Source: an uncultured Blautia sp. (GTDB taxonomy: Bacteria; Bacillota; Clostridia; Lachnospirales; Lachnospiraceae). From it: 64,000 nt of DNA. Location: positions 8,187 to 72,186 of the forward strand of contig NZ_CALFLA010000050.1 in assembly GCF_937880195.1 (NCBI RefSeq), given 5' to 3'. A model generated the notes under the pieces. It was not told the DNA's origin. It was given only the letters and a program-made list of their open reading frames with translations, and ran no database searches. Position numbers and translations under genes: made by a program. Positions 53,080 through 64,000 of this stretch are shown here, one piece after another (position 1 is the stretch's first letter; every line of letters starts with the position of its first letter).

Positions 53080-53182
53080 GCTTTTATCTTAGTCGGAGTA
53101 CAATCTTTGAATGAGCTAAAGGACTACGGCGAGGAAGGCAGAAATGCTGAAGTTTTCTCGAATAAGTGGAGGTAAGAAGAAA

Positions 53183-53614
53183 TTGAAGAAAAGAGGCGTG
53201 CTTAACCAGCCGTTAAGTTCTGCTTTGGCAGGACTAGGACATGGAGACAGTTTTTTACTGTGTGATGCGGGTTTTCCAATTCCAAAAGATGCAGAGCGCG
53301 TAGACCTTGCATTGAGTTTTGGGATTCCTGATATGAAACAGTGTCTTTCGGCAATTTTGGATGAAGTGATCATACAAAAGATTGTGATTGCTGAAGAAAT
53401 GAAAAAAATGAATTGCAGTGGATATCAGCTGGTAGAAACTGTTTTTAAAGAGCAGGAAAAAGAAATAATTAAACAGAACGAACTTTTGGAAAAAGCAAAA
53501 AAAGTGAAGTTTATAGTTCGATGCGGAGAGACGGGATATTATTCCAATATTATTTTACAGGCTGCTTCTGGAGTGGAAGAGTTGAAAAGAAATTTAGATA
53601 TAAAAATTATCTGA
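53183..53614 (+). CDS. rbsD: D-ribose pyranase family protein (RbsD)
   Basis: RbsD-family enzymes interconvert pyranose and furanose forms of sugars such as ribose, or fucose in FucU. The 143-residue protein begins KKRGVLNQPLSSALAGLGHG with the catalytic His in GLGHGD, then CDAGFPIPKDAERVDLALS. The start is TTG at 53183, set by GGAGGT 9 bases earlier; the ATG at 53144 has no site and adds residues not found in the family. The gene follows the ABC genes, as in ribose operons. Confidence 0.88.
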   Translation: MKKRGVLNQPLSSALAGLGHGDSFLLCDAGFPIPKDAERVDLALSFGIPDMKQCLSAILDEVIIQKIVIAEEMKKMNCSGYQLVETVFKEQEKEIIKQNELLEKAKKVKFIVRCGETGYYSNIILQAASGVEELKRNLDIKII

Positions 53615-53773
53615 AAGATATTGAAAAAGAGGTTTTGTCTGCAGGATTTTTTGGCTCAAATAATGAGATTTTCTTTAGTGGTTCGCTTGTAAAGGCAAAG
53701 TTGAATTGGTATAATATGGATAATAAAAGCATGCAGAGAAGGACATTAAAAGAAAAACAAGGGAGAACAAAAT

Positions 53774-54889
53774 TTGGCGAGTGCAATAGAAATTAAAAAG
53801 AAAAATAGAAGAAATGTCTTTCAGATTATTTATGATGAAAAGAAAATTTCAAAATCAGAAATTGCCAGGAGACTGGAACTCAGCATGCCGACTATTGCCC
53901 AGAATCTTTCGGGACTTTTTGATAAAAAACTGATTTATGTGGATGGTACGTTTGATTCTACGGGAGGTAGGAAGGCTCAGGCGATTGCGTTTAATGCAGG
54001 AGCCAGGTATTCGATAGGAATTGATATTACCAAAAATCATATCAGTGGAGTTCTGATAAATTTATATGGAGAAATTATATATTCAGTGAGGCTGAGATTC
54101 CGGTTTCAGTCCAAGGACAGTTATTACAGCGAACTTAAGAATCTTGTAGAGCATGTAATCGAAAGCGGCGGAGTAGATCCAGAGAATATCCTTGGGGTTG
54201 GAATCAGTATTCCTGCTATTGTAGAAAAGGATAACCGAACAATAACTTATATTCCGATTATAGAAGATCTGGCTGCAATTTATGAAGAGCTAAGCGGGTA
54301 TCTTAACTTTCCGTATGGAATTTTTAATGATTCCAACTGCGGAGGTTATGCGGAACTATGGCATCAGAAGCAGGTGAAAAATATGTTTTATCTGTCTTTA
54401 AGCAATAGCGTTGGAGGAGCAGTTCTTCTGGATAATGAGGTTTATACTGGAGAAAGAAGACATAGCGGTGAAATTGGCCATACTACATTAGAAATTGACG
54501 GCAGACCGTGTTACTGCGGCAAAAAAGGATGTGTGGATGCCTATTGTAATGCTCAGAATCTGTCTAATCTTACAGACGGGGATCTAAAAAGATTTTTTGA
54601 ACTTGTAGATGCTGGGGATGAACAGTGTACGGAAGCCTGGGAAGAATACCTTTATTATTTGGCTGTTGTAGTAAATAATCTGAATAACATTCTGGACTGC
54701 GATATCATTTTGGGCGGTTATGTAGGCGGTTATATGGAAAAATATATGGATAAACTTCGTAGGCTGGTAGTAGAGCGGAGCACATTTAAGACAGATGCAA
54801 GTTTTATAAGAACCTGCTATTTTACCCATGAAGCGGCGGCTGTGGGAGCAGCGCTGTATTTTGTGGACGAATTTATCAATGGAATCTGA
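53774..54889 (+). CDS. ROK-family transcriptional repressor
   Basis: The 371-residue protein has an N-terminal winged helix (ISKSEIARRLELSMPTIAQN) and a ROK domain (YSIGIDITKNHISGVLI, then GEIGHTTLEIDGRPCYCGKK, GCVDAYC) with the His and three Cys that bind zinc. N-terminal HTH plus ROK is the NagC/XylR type of sugar-responsive repressor. The start is TTG after GGGAGA; no ATG fits. It probably governs the divergent operons of this locus. No gene is seen in the 159-base gap before it. Confidence 0.92.
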   Translation: MASAIEIKKKNRRNVFQIIYDEKKISKSEIARRLELSMPTIAQNLSGLFDKKLIYVDGTFDSTGGRKAQAIAFNAGARYSIGIDITKNHISGVLINLYGEIIYSVRLRFRFQSKDSYYSELKNLVEHVIESGGVDPENILGVGISIPAIVEKDNRTITYIPIIEDLAAIYEELSGYLNFPYGIFNDSNCGGYAELWHQKQVKNMFYLSLSNSVGGAVLLDNEVYTGERRHSGEIGHTTLEIDGRPCYCGKKGCVDAYCNAQNLSNLTDGDLKRFFELVDAGDEQCTEAWEEYLYYLAVVVNNLNNILDCDIILGGYVGGYMEKYMDKLRRLVVERSTFKTDASFIRTCYFTHEAAAVGAALYFVDEFINGI

Positions 54890-54903
54890 AAGGGGCATAA
54901 ATT

Positions 54904-55287
54904 ATGGAGTGGAAGCAGAATTTTAAGGGCCTGCAGCATATCGGCATACCGACAAACGACATGGACAGGACAGTGGAGTTTTACCATAAAATCGGGTTTG
55001 AGACTGCCCATGAAGCAAAAGACGGAGACGTCCGGGTTGTTTTTCTAAAATATGGAGATCTGGTTCTGGAAACATATGAGAATGGTCAGGCTGCGCTTAG
55101 GGACGGCGCTGTTGACCATATTGCCTTTGATGTGGCAGATATTGAGGAAGCATATAAGTTTATTACAGGACTTGGAATCAAAATCCTTACAGAAATTACC
55201 TTCCTTCCCTTCTGGCAGAATGGTGTGAAGTTTTTTATTGCAGAGGGACCGAATCTGGAGAGATTGGAATTTGCACAGTATTTATAA
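54904..55287 (+). CDS. VOC (glyoxalase-fold) family protein
   Basis: The 127-residue protein shows the vicinal-oxygen-chelate pattern twice: LQHIGIPTNDMDRTVEFYHK and VDHIAFDVADIEEAYKFI, each starting with a metal-ligand His. It could detoxify a methylglyoxal adduct or isomerise a sugar intermediate such as a 2-keto compound; the family is too broad to choose. It lies 14 bases after the ROK gene. Confidence 0.85.
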   Translation: MEWKQNFKGLQHIGIPTNDMDRTVEFYHKIGFETAHEAKDGDVRVVFLKYGDLVLETYENGQAALRDGAVDHIAFDVADIEEAYKFITGLGIKILTEITFLPFWQNGVKFFIAEGPNLERLEFAQYL

Positions 55288-55353
55288 TCTAAGTGGTATA
55301 AACTGCTGCTGTTAGTGGGGGACAGCAGAGGTAAGAAAGCGTGAGGTGGCAGC

Positions 55354-56475
55354 ATGAAGAAAAAAGTGATTTCAGCAGGGCATATCTGTCTGGATATTAC
55401 GCCTGTATTTCCAGATATAACAGTGAAAAAAGCCAGTGATCTTCTGGCGCCTGGAAAGCTGATCAATATGGAAGCGGCAGACGTACATACAGGAGGTTCT
55501 GTGTCTAATACAGGACTTGCCATGAAAATCCTTGGCGCAGATGTGTCTCTTGCAGGCAAGGTGGGGGATGATGCCTTCGGAGGCATGATAAAGGCAACTC
55601 TGGAAAAGTATGACGCTTCAGAGGGATTGATTATTGGAGAAGGAGAATCCACATCTTATTCGGTGATTCTGGCAATACCAGGTATAGACAGGATTTTCCT
55701 GCATCATAACGGTGCGAATAATACATTCCGCGCAGAAGATATTCAGGAGGAAATGCTGGAAGATAAGGCTCTTTTTCATTTTGGGTATCCGCCTCTGATG
55801 AAAAATATGTACAATAACGATGGGGAAGAACTGTTGAAACTGTTCCAAAAGGTAAAAAAATCAGGAACCGCAACTTCTCTTGATCTTGCTGCTGTAGATC
55901 CTGCTTCGGATGCAGGGAAGGCAGATTGGGAATCCATTCTCAAAAAAATGATTCCTCTTGTTGATTTCTTTGTTCCCAGCGTGGAAGAACTGTGTTTTAT
56001 GTTAGATCGGGATAGATTTGAGGAATGGCAGGAAAGAGCTGCGGGGAGAGACATTACAGAGATCCTTGACGTAGAAAAAGATATCAGGCCTCTGGCTGAC
56101 CGTTGTATGGAGCTGGGAGCAAAGGTTCTTCTTTTGAAGTGCGGCGCTCCGGGACTATATTACCAGACTGCGGACAAGGAGACGCTGTCTGGAATAGGAG
56201 AGAGGACAGAATTGGATCTGGAAGATTGGGCTTGTCGACGCGGTTTTGAAAAAAGCTATATTCCTGACTGCATACGGTCTGGAACTGGAGCGGGAGACAC
56301 AACTATAGCAGCCTTTCTGACAGCTATGCTTGACGGTTATTCCTTTGAGGAATGTATTCATCTGGCAGCGGCTACAGGGGCTTCCTGTGTGGCAGCATAC
56401 GATGCTCTCAGTGGACTGAAGAGTTTTGAAGAGCTGAAACAAAAGATTGATTCCGGTTGGAAAAAACGTGACTGA
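55354..56475 (+). CDS. PfkB-family carbohydrate kinase
   Basis: The 373-residue kinase starts KKVISAGHICLDITPVF and has GGSVSNTGLAMKILGADVSL, GKVGDDAFGGMI and the catalytic anion hole GTGAGDTTIAAFLTAM with Asp 315. PfkB enzymes phosphorylate sugars such as ribose, fructose, tagatose or 2-keto-3-deoxygluconate. Located before the class II aldolase, it probably makes that enzyme's substrate. It is longer than most members because of an insert around residues 220-245. Confidence 0.9.
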   Translation: MKKKVISAGHICLDITPVFPDITVKKASDLLAPGKLINMEAADVHTGGSVSNTGLAMKILGADVSLAGKVGDDAFGGMIKATLEKYDASEGLIIGEGESTSYSVILAIPGIDRIFLHHNGANNTFRAEDIQEEMLEDKALFHFGYPPLMKNMYNNDGEELLKLFQKVKKSGTATSLDLAAVDPASDAGKADWESILKKMIPLVDFFVPSVEELCFMLDRDRFEEWQERAAGRDITEILDVEKDIRPLADRCMELGAKVLLLKCGAPGLYYQTADKETLSGIGERTELDLEDWACRRGFEKSYIPDCIRSGTGAGDTTIAAFLTAMLDGYSFEECIHLAAATGASCVAAYDALSGLKSFEELKQKIDSGWKKRD

Positions 56476-56492
56476 ATAAGGAGAAAAATACT

Positions 56493-57446
56493 ATGCTTGT
56501 AAACATGAATCAGGTGCTTCTTCCTGCAAAAAGAGGAAAATATGCTGTTGGATTATTTAATGCGGTAAATCTTGAACTGGCCCGTGGAATCATTGCCGCG
56601 GCAGAGGCGTCCCGTTCCCCGGTGATCATGGGAACAGCAGAGGTGCTTTTTCCTTACGGCCCGTTGGAGGAGGTTTCCTATTATCTTATTCCTATGGCAA
56701 AAAAAGCCAGTGTGCCGGTGGTGATCCATCTTGACCATGGACTGAATAAAGAAACCTGTATTAAGGCCCTGGAGCTTGGCTTTTCTTCCATTATGTATGA
56801 CTGCTCTACAGATTCCTATGAGGAAAACGTAAAAAAAGTAAAAGAAATGGCAGATATCGCTCATTCTTATGGCGCAACAATCGAAGGAGAGCTGGGACAT
56901 GTAGGCGATAACGAGGGATCTGCAGAAGGAAGCTCCCATATGGCAAATCCGGCAGATTTTTATACAGATCCGGCTATGGCAAAAGATTTCGTGGAAAAAA
57001 CAGGCGTAGACGCTTTGGCGATTGCTGTTGGAACAGCTCACGGAGCATATAAACTTCCTCCAAAACTTGATTTTGAAAGAATCCGTACTATAGCGAATAC
57101 CATTGATGTGCCTCTGGTACTTCATGGAGGCTCTGGCCTTACAGACAATGATTTCCGCAGAGCAATCCAGGAAGGAATCAGCAAGATCAATATTTTTACA
57201 GATATCAATGTGGCTGCTGTTGAAGCAGAATTTCGTAAATTTGAATATATGAGCAAGGGAATTATTGATCTTATTCCAGCGGCAGTGGAAGCAGTAAAGC
57301 AGGAAACACTGAAAAAAATGGAGCTGTTTTCCAGTACAGGAAAGGCGGGAGATCTGCAGCAGAGCGCTTCTGGATTGGGAAATATTGATGTAAGTCAGGT
57401 TGTAGAACTGGTTCTTGCAGAAATGAAAAAAACAGGAAAATTCTAA
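56493..57446 (+). CDS. Class II ketose-bisphosphate aldolase
   Basis: The 317-residue zinc aldolase has HLDHGLNKETC, where Asp 81 is the proton donor and His 82 a zinc ligand. It also has EGELGHVGDNE, VGTAHGAYKLPPKL and VLHGGSGLTD. These are the fructose- and tagatose-bisphosphate aldolase family motifs. Substrate stereochemistry cannot be read from sequence. It cleaves the phosphorylated ketose into DHAP and an aldehyde, linking the locus to glycolysis. A hairpin terminator follows. Confidence 0.93.
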   Translation: MLVNMNQVLLPAKRGKYAVGLFNAVNLELARGIIAAAEASRSPVIMGTAEVLFPYGPLEEVSYYLIPMAKKASVPVVIHLDHGLNKETCIKALELGFSSIMYDCSTDSYEENVKKVKEMADIAHSYGATIEGELGHVGDNEGSAEGSSHMANPADFYTDPAMAKDFVEKTGVDALAIAVGTAHGAYKLPPKLDFERIRTIANTIDVPLVLHGGSGLTDNDFRRAIQEGISKINIFTDINVAAVEAEFRKFEYMSKGIIDLIPAAVEAVKQETLKKMELFSSTGKAGDLQQSASGLGNIDVSQVVELVLAEMKKTGKF

Positions 57447-57455
57447 AAAATAAAA

Positions 57456-57508
57456 GAAAAAGCTTTCTGGCGTCAGGGGAATATCTGACAGCCAGGAAGC
57501 TTTTTTTC
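57456..57508 (+). terminator. Hairpin element copy 2 (terminator after the aldolase gene)
   Basis: AAAGCTT arms, then CTGGC (57467-57471) with GCCAG (57491-57495), and GTCAG (57472-57476) with CTGAC (57485-57489) around loop GGGAATAT, then TTTTTTTC. It shares its plan and loop with the element at 40995-41048, with compensatory changes in the stem. Confidence 0.85.
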
Positions 57509-57549
57509 TGTATTTTAGCGGAAATTTAATGGAAAGCAGTCCCATTTTG

Positions 57550-57558
57550 TGATATAAT
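57550..57558 (+). promoter_or_regulatory. Extended -10 promoter of gyrBA
   Basis: TGATATAAT (TG, A, TATAAT) lies about 130 bases before the gyrB ATG. The -35 is weak. The long leader shows no recognisable riboswitch. Confidence 0.6.
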
Positions 57559-57677
57559 AGATTAGTATTACTATGTCTATTTATCAGTGGGTGCAGGGGT
57601 TTCTGCAGGCCTGTTGATGCTATATATAAAGACATGTAACTGTTCGGTATTGGCTGGCAGTTACAAAAAATAAATGA

Positions 57678-59615
<1,938 letters not shown>

Positions 59616-59626
59616 GAGAATAAAAG

Positions 59627-62182
59627 ATGGAAGACAATATTTTTGATAAAGTCCATGAGGTGGATCTGCAGAAAACCATGGAAAAATCATATATCGATTA
59701 TGCCATGAGTGTTATTGCATCAAGAGCCCTGCCAGATGTCCGAGACGGACTGAAACCGGTGCAGAGGCGTGTTCTGTATTCAATGATCGAGCTGAATAAC
59801 GGACCGGATAAGCCTCATCGTAAATGCGCGCGTATCGTAGGTGATACTATGGGTAAATATCATCCCCATGGAGACAGCTCTATTTATGGAGCGCTTGTAA
59901 ATATGGCGCAGGAATGGTCTACCAGATATCCTCTGGTGGATGGTCATGGAAACTTTGGCTCTGTAGACGGAGACGGCGCAGCCGCCATGCGATATACAGA
60001 GGCCCGTTTAAGTAAGATTTCCATGGAGATGCTTGCAGACATCAACAAAAATACGGTTGATTTTCAGCCAAACTTTGACGAGACAGAAAGGGAGCCGGTG
60101 GTGCTTCCTTCCCGTTACCCCAACCTGCTTGTAAACGGTACCTCAGGTATTGCCGTAGGTATGGCTACCAATATTCCGCCTCACAATCTTCGTGAGGTAA
60201 TCCAGGCTGTGGTAAAGATCATAGACAATATTATTGAGGAACAGAGAGACACTTCTATTGAGGAGATTCTTGAGATCGTAAAAGGCCCGGATTTCCCTAC
60301 AGGAGCAACCATTCTTGGAACAAGAGGAATTGAAGAGGCATACCGTACAGGACGAGGTAAGATCCGCGTACGTGCGGTGACAAATATTGAAACCCTTCCA
60401 AATGGAAAATCACGTATTATTGTTACTGAGCTTCCTTATCTTGTAAATAAGGCTCGTCTGATCGAAAAGATCGCAGAGCTTGTCCGTGACAAAAAGATCG
60501 ACGGCATTACAGACCTAAACGATCATTCCAGCAGGGAGGGAATGCGTATCTGTATTGACCTCCGTAAGGATGCAAACGCCAATGTTGTCCTGAATCAGTT
60601 GTATAAGCATACGCAGCTTCAGGATACCTTTGGTGTGATCATGCTTTGCCTTGTTTCCACCAAGGGAAACCTGGAGCCTAAGGTGCTGAATCTTCTTGAT
60701 ATGCTGAAATATTATCTGGCCCATCAGGAGGATGTTGTAACAAGAAGGACCCAGTATGATCTGAACAAAGCTCAGGAGAGAGCCCATATTTTGGAAGGTC
60801 TTTTAAAGGCGCTGGATAATATTGATGAAGTGATCCATATTATCCGCGGTTCCAGAAGCGTTCAGATTGCCAAGCAGGAATTGATAGACCGCTTTGAGCT
60901 GACAGATGTGCAGGCTCAGGCAATTGTAGACATGCGTCTTCGTGCCCTGACCGGATTGGAAAGGGAAAAGCTGGAAGCAGAATATGCAGAATTAATGGAA
61001 AAAATCCGCAAATTAAAAGCAATTCTCGCAGACAGAAATCTCCTTCTTCGTGTTATTCGCGAAGAAATTTTGGAAATTTCCGAGAAATATGGGGATGACA
61101 GAAGAACGTCAATAGGCTTTGATGCGTTTGATATTTCCATGGAAGATATGATTCCAAGAGAAAATACTGTCATTACAATGACGAAACTGGGATATATTAA
61201 GCGTATGACCGTTGATAACTTCCGCAGTCAGAACAGAGGCGGTAAGGGAATCAAGGGAATGCAGACCATTGATGACGATTATATTGAAGAGTTGATGATG
61301 ACTACAACCCATCATTATGTAATGTTCTTTACAAATACAGGACGGGTTTACCGTCTGAAGGCTTATGAGATCCCTGAGGCTAGCAGGACAGCCAGAGGAA
61401 CGGCTATCATTAATCTTCTGCAGCTTATGCCGGGTGAGCGGATTACCGCAGTTATTCCTATCAATAAGTTTGAAGAAGGACAATATCTGATGATGGCTAC
61501 CCGTAAAGGGCTTGTAAAGAAAACGCCGATCCAGGAGTATGCAAATGTGCGGAAGATCGGTCTTGCGGCTATATCTCTCAGAGATGACGACGAGCTGATC
61601 GAAGTAAAGGCGATAAATAATAAAAAGGACGTTATTCTTGTAACAAAAGACGGCCAGTGTATCCGATTTAAAGAAACTGACGTAAGGACAACAGGCAGAG
61701 TTTCCATGGGAGTACGGGGAATCAATCTGATGGATGGCGACGAAGTGGTTGCCATGCAGCTTAACTCTCAGGGATATTATCTTCTGGTGGTTTCTGAAAA
61801 CGGTATGGGCAAACGTACGTCTATCAGTGAATTTACATGCCAGAATAGAGGCGGTAAAGGTGTAAAATGCTATAAGATCACAGAAAAAACAGGAAATGTG
61901 ATCGGCGCCAAGGCTGTAAATGAAGAAAACGAGATTATGATGATCACCACTGAGGGAATTATTATTCGTCTGCAGTGTTCTGATATCTCTATTCTTGGAA
62001 GAATTACTTCAGGAGTGAAGCTGATCAATCTTTCTGAGGGAGTGACAGTGGCAAGTTTTGCCAAAGTAAGAGAAAAGGAGGCAGAGGCAGAAAAAACAGA
62101 TGCCGATGCTTTGAAAGAAGGAACAGCAGAGAATGCAGAGGAAACCGTCCCTGAAAAAGAGGGTGGATCTTCAGAGGAGTAA
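59627..62182 (+). CDS. gyrA: DNA gyrase subunit A
   Basis: GyrA is the DNA-cutting subunit. The 851-residue protein shows [20 protein letters not shown] and the catalytic Tyr 123 in [10 protein letters not shown]. The C-terminal beta-pinwheel has a GyrA box (QNRGGKG near 535, repeated near 740). In the quinolone pocket it has Ser 84 but Gly at 88 ([13 protein letters not shown]), where most species have Asp or Glu. The last 45 residues are an acidic tail. AGGAG precedes the ATG. Confidence 0.97.
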   Translation: MEDNIFDKVHEVDLQKTMEKSYIDYAMSVIASRALPDVRDGLKPVQRRVLYSMIELNNGPDKPHRKCARIVGDTMGKYHPHGDSSIYGALVNMAQEWSTRYPLVDGHGNFGSVDGDGAAAMRYTEARLSKISMEMLADINKNTVDFQPNFDETEREPVVLPSRYPNLLVNGTSGIAVGMATNIPPHNLREVIQAVVKIIDNIIEEQRDTSIEEILEIVKGPDFPTGATILGTRGIEEAYRTGRGKIRVRAVTNIETLPNGKSRIIVTELPYLVNKARLIEKIAELVRDKKIDGITDLNDHSSREGMRICIDLRKDANANVVLNQLYKHTQLQDTFGVIMLCLVSTKGNLEPKVLNLLDMLKYYLAHQEDVVTRRTQYDLNKAQERAHILEGLLKALDNIDEVIHIIRGSRSVQIAKQELIDRFELTDVQAQAIVDMRLRALTGLEREKLEAEYAELMEKIRKLKAILADRNLLLRVIREEILEISEKYGDDRRTSIGFDAFDISMEDMIPRENTVITMTKLGYIKRMTVDNFRSQNRGGKGIKGMQTIDDDYIEELMMTTTHHYVMFFTNTGRVYRLKAYEIPEASRTARGTAIINLLQLMPGERITAVIPINKFEEGQYLMMATRKGLVKKTPIQEYANVRKIGLAAISLRDDDELIEVKAINNKKDVILVTKDGQCIRFKETDVRTTGRVSMGVRGINLMDGDEVVAMQLNSQGYYLLVVSENGMGKRTSISEFTCQNRGGKGVKCYKITEKTGNVIGAKAVNEENEIMMITTEGIIIRLQCSDISILGRITSGVKLINLSEGVTVASFAKVREKEAEAEKTDADALKEGTAENAEETVPEKEGGSSEE

Positions 62183-62191
62183 GGTGGAATC

Positions 62192-62860
62192 ATGGTAGAA
62201 AAAAAAGCCGTAAGCAGCAAGAAACGTAAGCCCACCGGTAAAAAAAATGGAAACAGAAAATCCGGAAACAAAAAATCTGGAAATTCTTTTCAGGGACAGA
62301 CCATAAAATATATTGCAGGGGCCGCGGTTATCGTGGTTCTAGCAGTTATATTGATTTTTTCTGTAAAGGGCTGCGGTATAGCTGGCAAAACGCCGGAAAA
62401 GGTTGTAAAAAACCTGATAAAGTCTTATGTAGAAGGAAAAGAAAAAAATTCCCGCAAGTGTTATGGGGTGAAAAAGGCAAATGAGGAGCTTCAGACAGAG
62501 ATAGAAGCGTCCATCCAGTATTTTGCAGCTCATAAACCGAAAAAAGTAGAAATCGTTTCCTGCGATACGATTTATAAGGATGGCAAAAATGCTTACGTAT
62601 ATATTACGTATAATCTTCTTCTGGAAGACGGACAGTCCTATCCCTGTATCAGTACATATATGACCAAGCAAAATAAAAAAGGGAAATATTATGTTCTGAT
62701 GCCTTCAAAGATTACTGACGACATGAAAAAAACAGCGGCTTCTAAATATGCGGAATTTATGAATACAGATCCATACAAAAATTATGTGACAGCTTATGAG
62801 ACGTTTACAAAAAAGAATCCGGGGTATGAAGAAAAACTGGCAACTAAGTTAAGTTCATGA
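62192..62860 (+). CDS. Membrane-anchored protein of unknown function, Lys-rich N-terminus
   Basis: I do not recognise a named family. The 222-residue protein has a very basic cytoplasmic N-terminus (about 1-35, Lys/Ser/Gly/Asn), one TM segment (YIAGAAVIVVLAVILIFSV, about 38-56) and an extracellular domain of about 165 residues. The domain opens TPEKVVKNLIKSYVEGK, like DUF4878-type or NTF2-like export-associated domains. The basic tail could bind nucleic acid or acidic lipids. It lies 9 bases after gyrA and may be cotranscribed. Confidence 0.75.
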   Translation: MVEKKAVSSKKRKPTGKKNGNRKSGNKKSGNSFQGQTIKYIAGAAVIVVLAVILIFSVKGCGIAGKTPEKVVKNLIKSYVEGKEKNSRKCYGVKKANEELQTEIEASIQYFAAHKPKKVEIVSCDTIYKDGKNAYVYITYNLLLEDGQSYPCISTYMTKQNKKGKYYVLMPSKITDDMKKTAASKYAEFMNTDPYKNYVTAYETFTKKNPGYEEKLATKLSS

Positions 62861-62885
62861 TCTGGAAGGAAGGGAAGATGCTGAA

Positions 62886-63605
62886 ATGAAAAGAATCATT
62901 ATGATGGTTCTGAGAAACCTGATTTTTATTCCGTATGCGTGGACGAAGCTGTGTTGGTATGCGTCTCATGTGGATAACTATACGGAAGGAGAGCGTTATG
63001 CTCTTTTAAAAATGATTGTGCGCCGCGCAAATAAAGGCGGAAATATTACAATTGACGCCCATGGAGTAGAGAATATTCCTGATAAAAGCGGTTTTGTTTT
63101 TTACCCCAATCATCAGGGAATGTATGATGTGCTTGCGATTATGGCGCCCTGTCCTGTTCCGTTTTCAGTTGTGGCGAAACAGGAAGTGGGAAACGTGCCT
63201 TTTTTGAAACAGGTCTTTGCCTGTATGAAGGCTTTTCTGATTGACAGAGAAGATTTAAGGCAGTCTATGCAGGTGATCATCAATGTGACAAAAGAAGTTA
63301 AAAAAGGTCGCAATTATGTGATCTTTGCAGAAGGCACGAGAAGTAAGAACGGAAATCATCCCCAGGAGTTTAAAGGCGGCAGTTTCAAGGCCGCCATAAA
63401 GGCGAAATGCCCGATTGTTCCTATTGCGCTGATTGATTCCTATAAATCTTTTGATACAGGCTCCACAGAGCAGATCACAGTACAGGTACACTATCTGAAA
63501 CCTATGATGTATGAAGAATATAAAGATATGAAATCCACAGAAATAGCTGCGGAAGTGCGTAAAAGAGTGGAGGAGACGATCAAGGCTAACGGAGGATGGG
63601 ATTAA
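62886..63605 (+). CDS. plsC: 1-acyl-glycerol-3-phosphate acyltransferase (PlsC-like)
   Basis: The 239-residue acyltransferase has the catalytic NHQGMYD (H-X4-D), FAEGTRSKNG for glycerol-phosphate binding and CPIVPIALIDSYK. An N-terminal hydrophobic stretch (about 4-20) would anchor it. It makes phosphatidic acid for membrane lipids. AAGGAAGG lies before the ATG. It could act on lysophospholipids other than lyso-PA. Confidence 0.9.
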   Translation: MKRIIMMVLRNLIFIPYAWTKLCWYASHVDNYTEGERYALLKMIVRRANKGGNITIDAHGVENIPDKSGFVFYPNHQGMYDVLAIMAPCPVPFSVVAKQEVGNVPFLKQVFACMKAFLIDREDLRQSMQVIINVTKEVKKGRNYVIFAEGTRSKNGNHPQEFKGGSFKAAIKAKCPIVPIALIDSYKSFDTGSTEQITVQVHYLKPMMYEEYKDMKSTEIAAEVRKRVEETIKANGGWD

Positions 63606-63627
63606 GATTTTAAGGAAGGTAAAGCGC

Positions 63628-63969
63628 ATGAAAATGAAAAATACAGAAAGATTTAGATTTTACGGCTGCTATACGATTTTGTTTATTATTTGTATGGTGT
63701 GTACGTCATTATGGTTTTTTTGGAACAAAGCAACATTTATATGGTCAGTCGATGGAATAAGCCAGCACTATAATGCGCTGGCTTATTATGGTGAATATTT
63801 GAGAAAAATTTTAAGGAATCTGATTGAAAATCAGAGCCTTGTTGTACCTACATATGACTTTTCTATTGGATATGGAGCGGATATTTTTAATACATTACAG
63901 TATTATGTTATTGGTGATCCTCTAAATCTTTTGGCTTCTTTTGTTCCTAGTATAACGAATATTAAATAA
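63628..63969 (+). pseudogene. N-terminus of a YfhO-like membrane protein, interrupted
   Basis: The 113 codons read WSVDGISQHYNALAYYGEYL and DFSIGYGADIFNTLQYYVIG, then DPLNLLASFVP, the well-conserved N-terminus of YfhO-family membrane proteins, which are usually 800-900 residues and linked to lipoteichoic acid or cell-surface glycosylation. A TAA stop follows at 63967-63969, and the next 31 bases give no convincing YfhO continuation in any frame. It may be truncated by mutation, insertion or an assembly edge. AAGGAAGG precedes the ATG. Confidence 0.7.
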
Positions 63970-64000
63970 TTGCTATATCAAACGGATGCCGCTTCCTCTT

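Noticed and set aside
53521..53796. 91-codon frame overlapping rbsD and the ROK gene
   Set aside because: Overlaps the real rbsD in another frame and has poor codon use; the gap seems non-coding.

Overview
The window looks like chromosomal DNA from a low-to-mid GC Gram-positive anaerobe of the Clostridia, most likely a gut Lachnospiraceae. I base this on recognisable protein families, the replication-origin gene order and the strong AGGAGG-type ribosome binding sites. No rRNA or marker able to fix the genus is present, so genus is not claimed. No tRNA, rRNA, CRISPR array or intact transposon was seen.

Origin (1-12800). A replication origin rich in DnaA boxes lies at about 4820-5145. To its left, on the minus strand, is the classic block rpmH-rnpA-yidD-yidC-jag-mnmE. 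To its right, on the plus strand, are dnaA-dnaN-yaaA(S4)-recF. They are followed by a large protein with an N-terminal repeat-like region, an acidic middle and a degenerate AAA domain, then rsmA. Almost all genes point away from the origin, as expected for leading-strand coding.

Housekeeping (13000-23000). A small secreted protein, a three-domain S1 protein, a CBS/DRTGG-type manganese pyrophosphatase, a flavoredoxin-like protein, shikimate kinase, murA, metK behind a SAM-I riboswitch, and a histidine kinase/response regulator pair.

Peptide or glycan locus (23000-35150). A five-gene oligopeptide-type ABC transporter behind a consensus promoter is followed by a cytoplasmic GH29 fucosidase, a DeoR regulator, CutC, a tandem transglutaminase-like protein and NagB. 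Together they suggest uptake and breakdown of fucosylated glycans or glycopeptides.

Bacillus-like yaa/yab block (35278-40971). Orn/Lys/Arg decarboxylase-like protein, guanylate-kinase-like protein, holB, ricT, trmN6 and rsmI, in nearly the order known from Bacillus subtilis.

Accessory patch (41000-42540). An XRE regulator and a DinD-family protein, with gene remnants on both sides.

Sugar or polyol locus (42624-57446). Two complete ribose-type ABC transporters are arranged divergently. One is with a short-chain dehydrogenase. The other is with two zinc dehydrogenases, RbsD, a ROK regulator, a VOC protein, a PfkB kinase and a class II aldolase. The expected flow is import, oxidation to a ketose, phosphorylation and aldol cleavage; the substrate is not identifiable from sequence.

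Right end (57690-64000). gyrB-gyrA, a Lys-rich membrane-anchored protein, a PlsC-type acyltransferase and a YfhO-like membrane protein cut by a stop after 113 codons.
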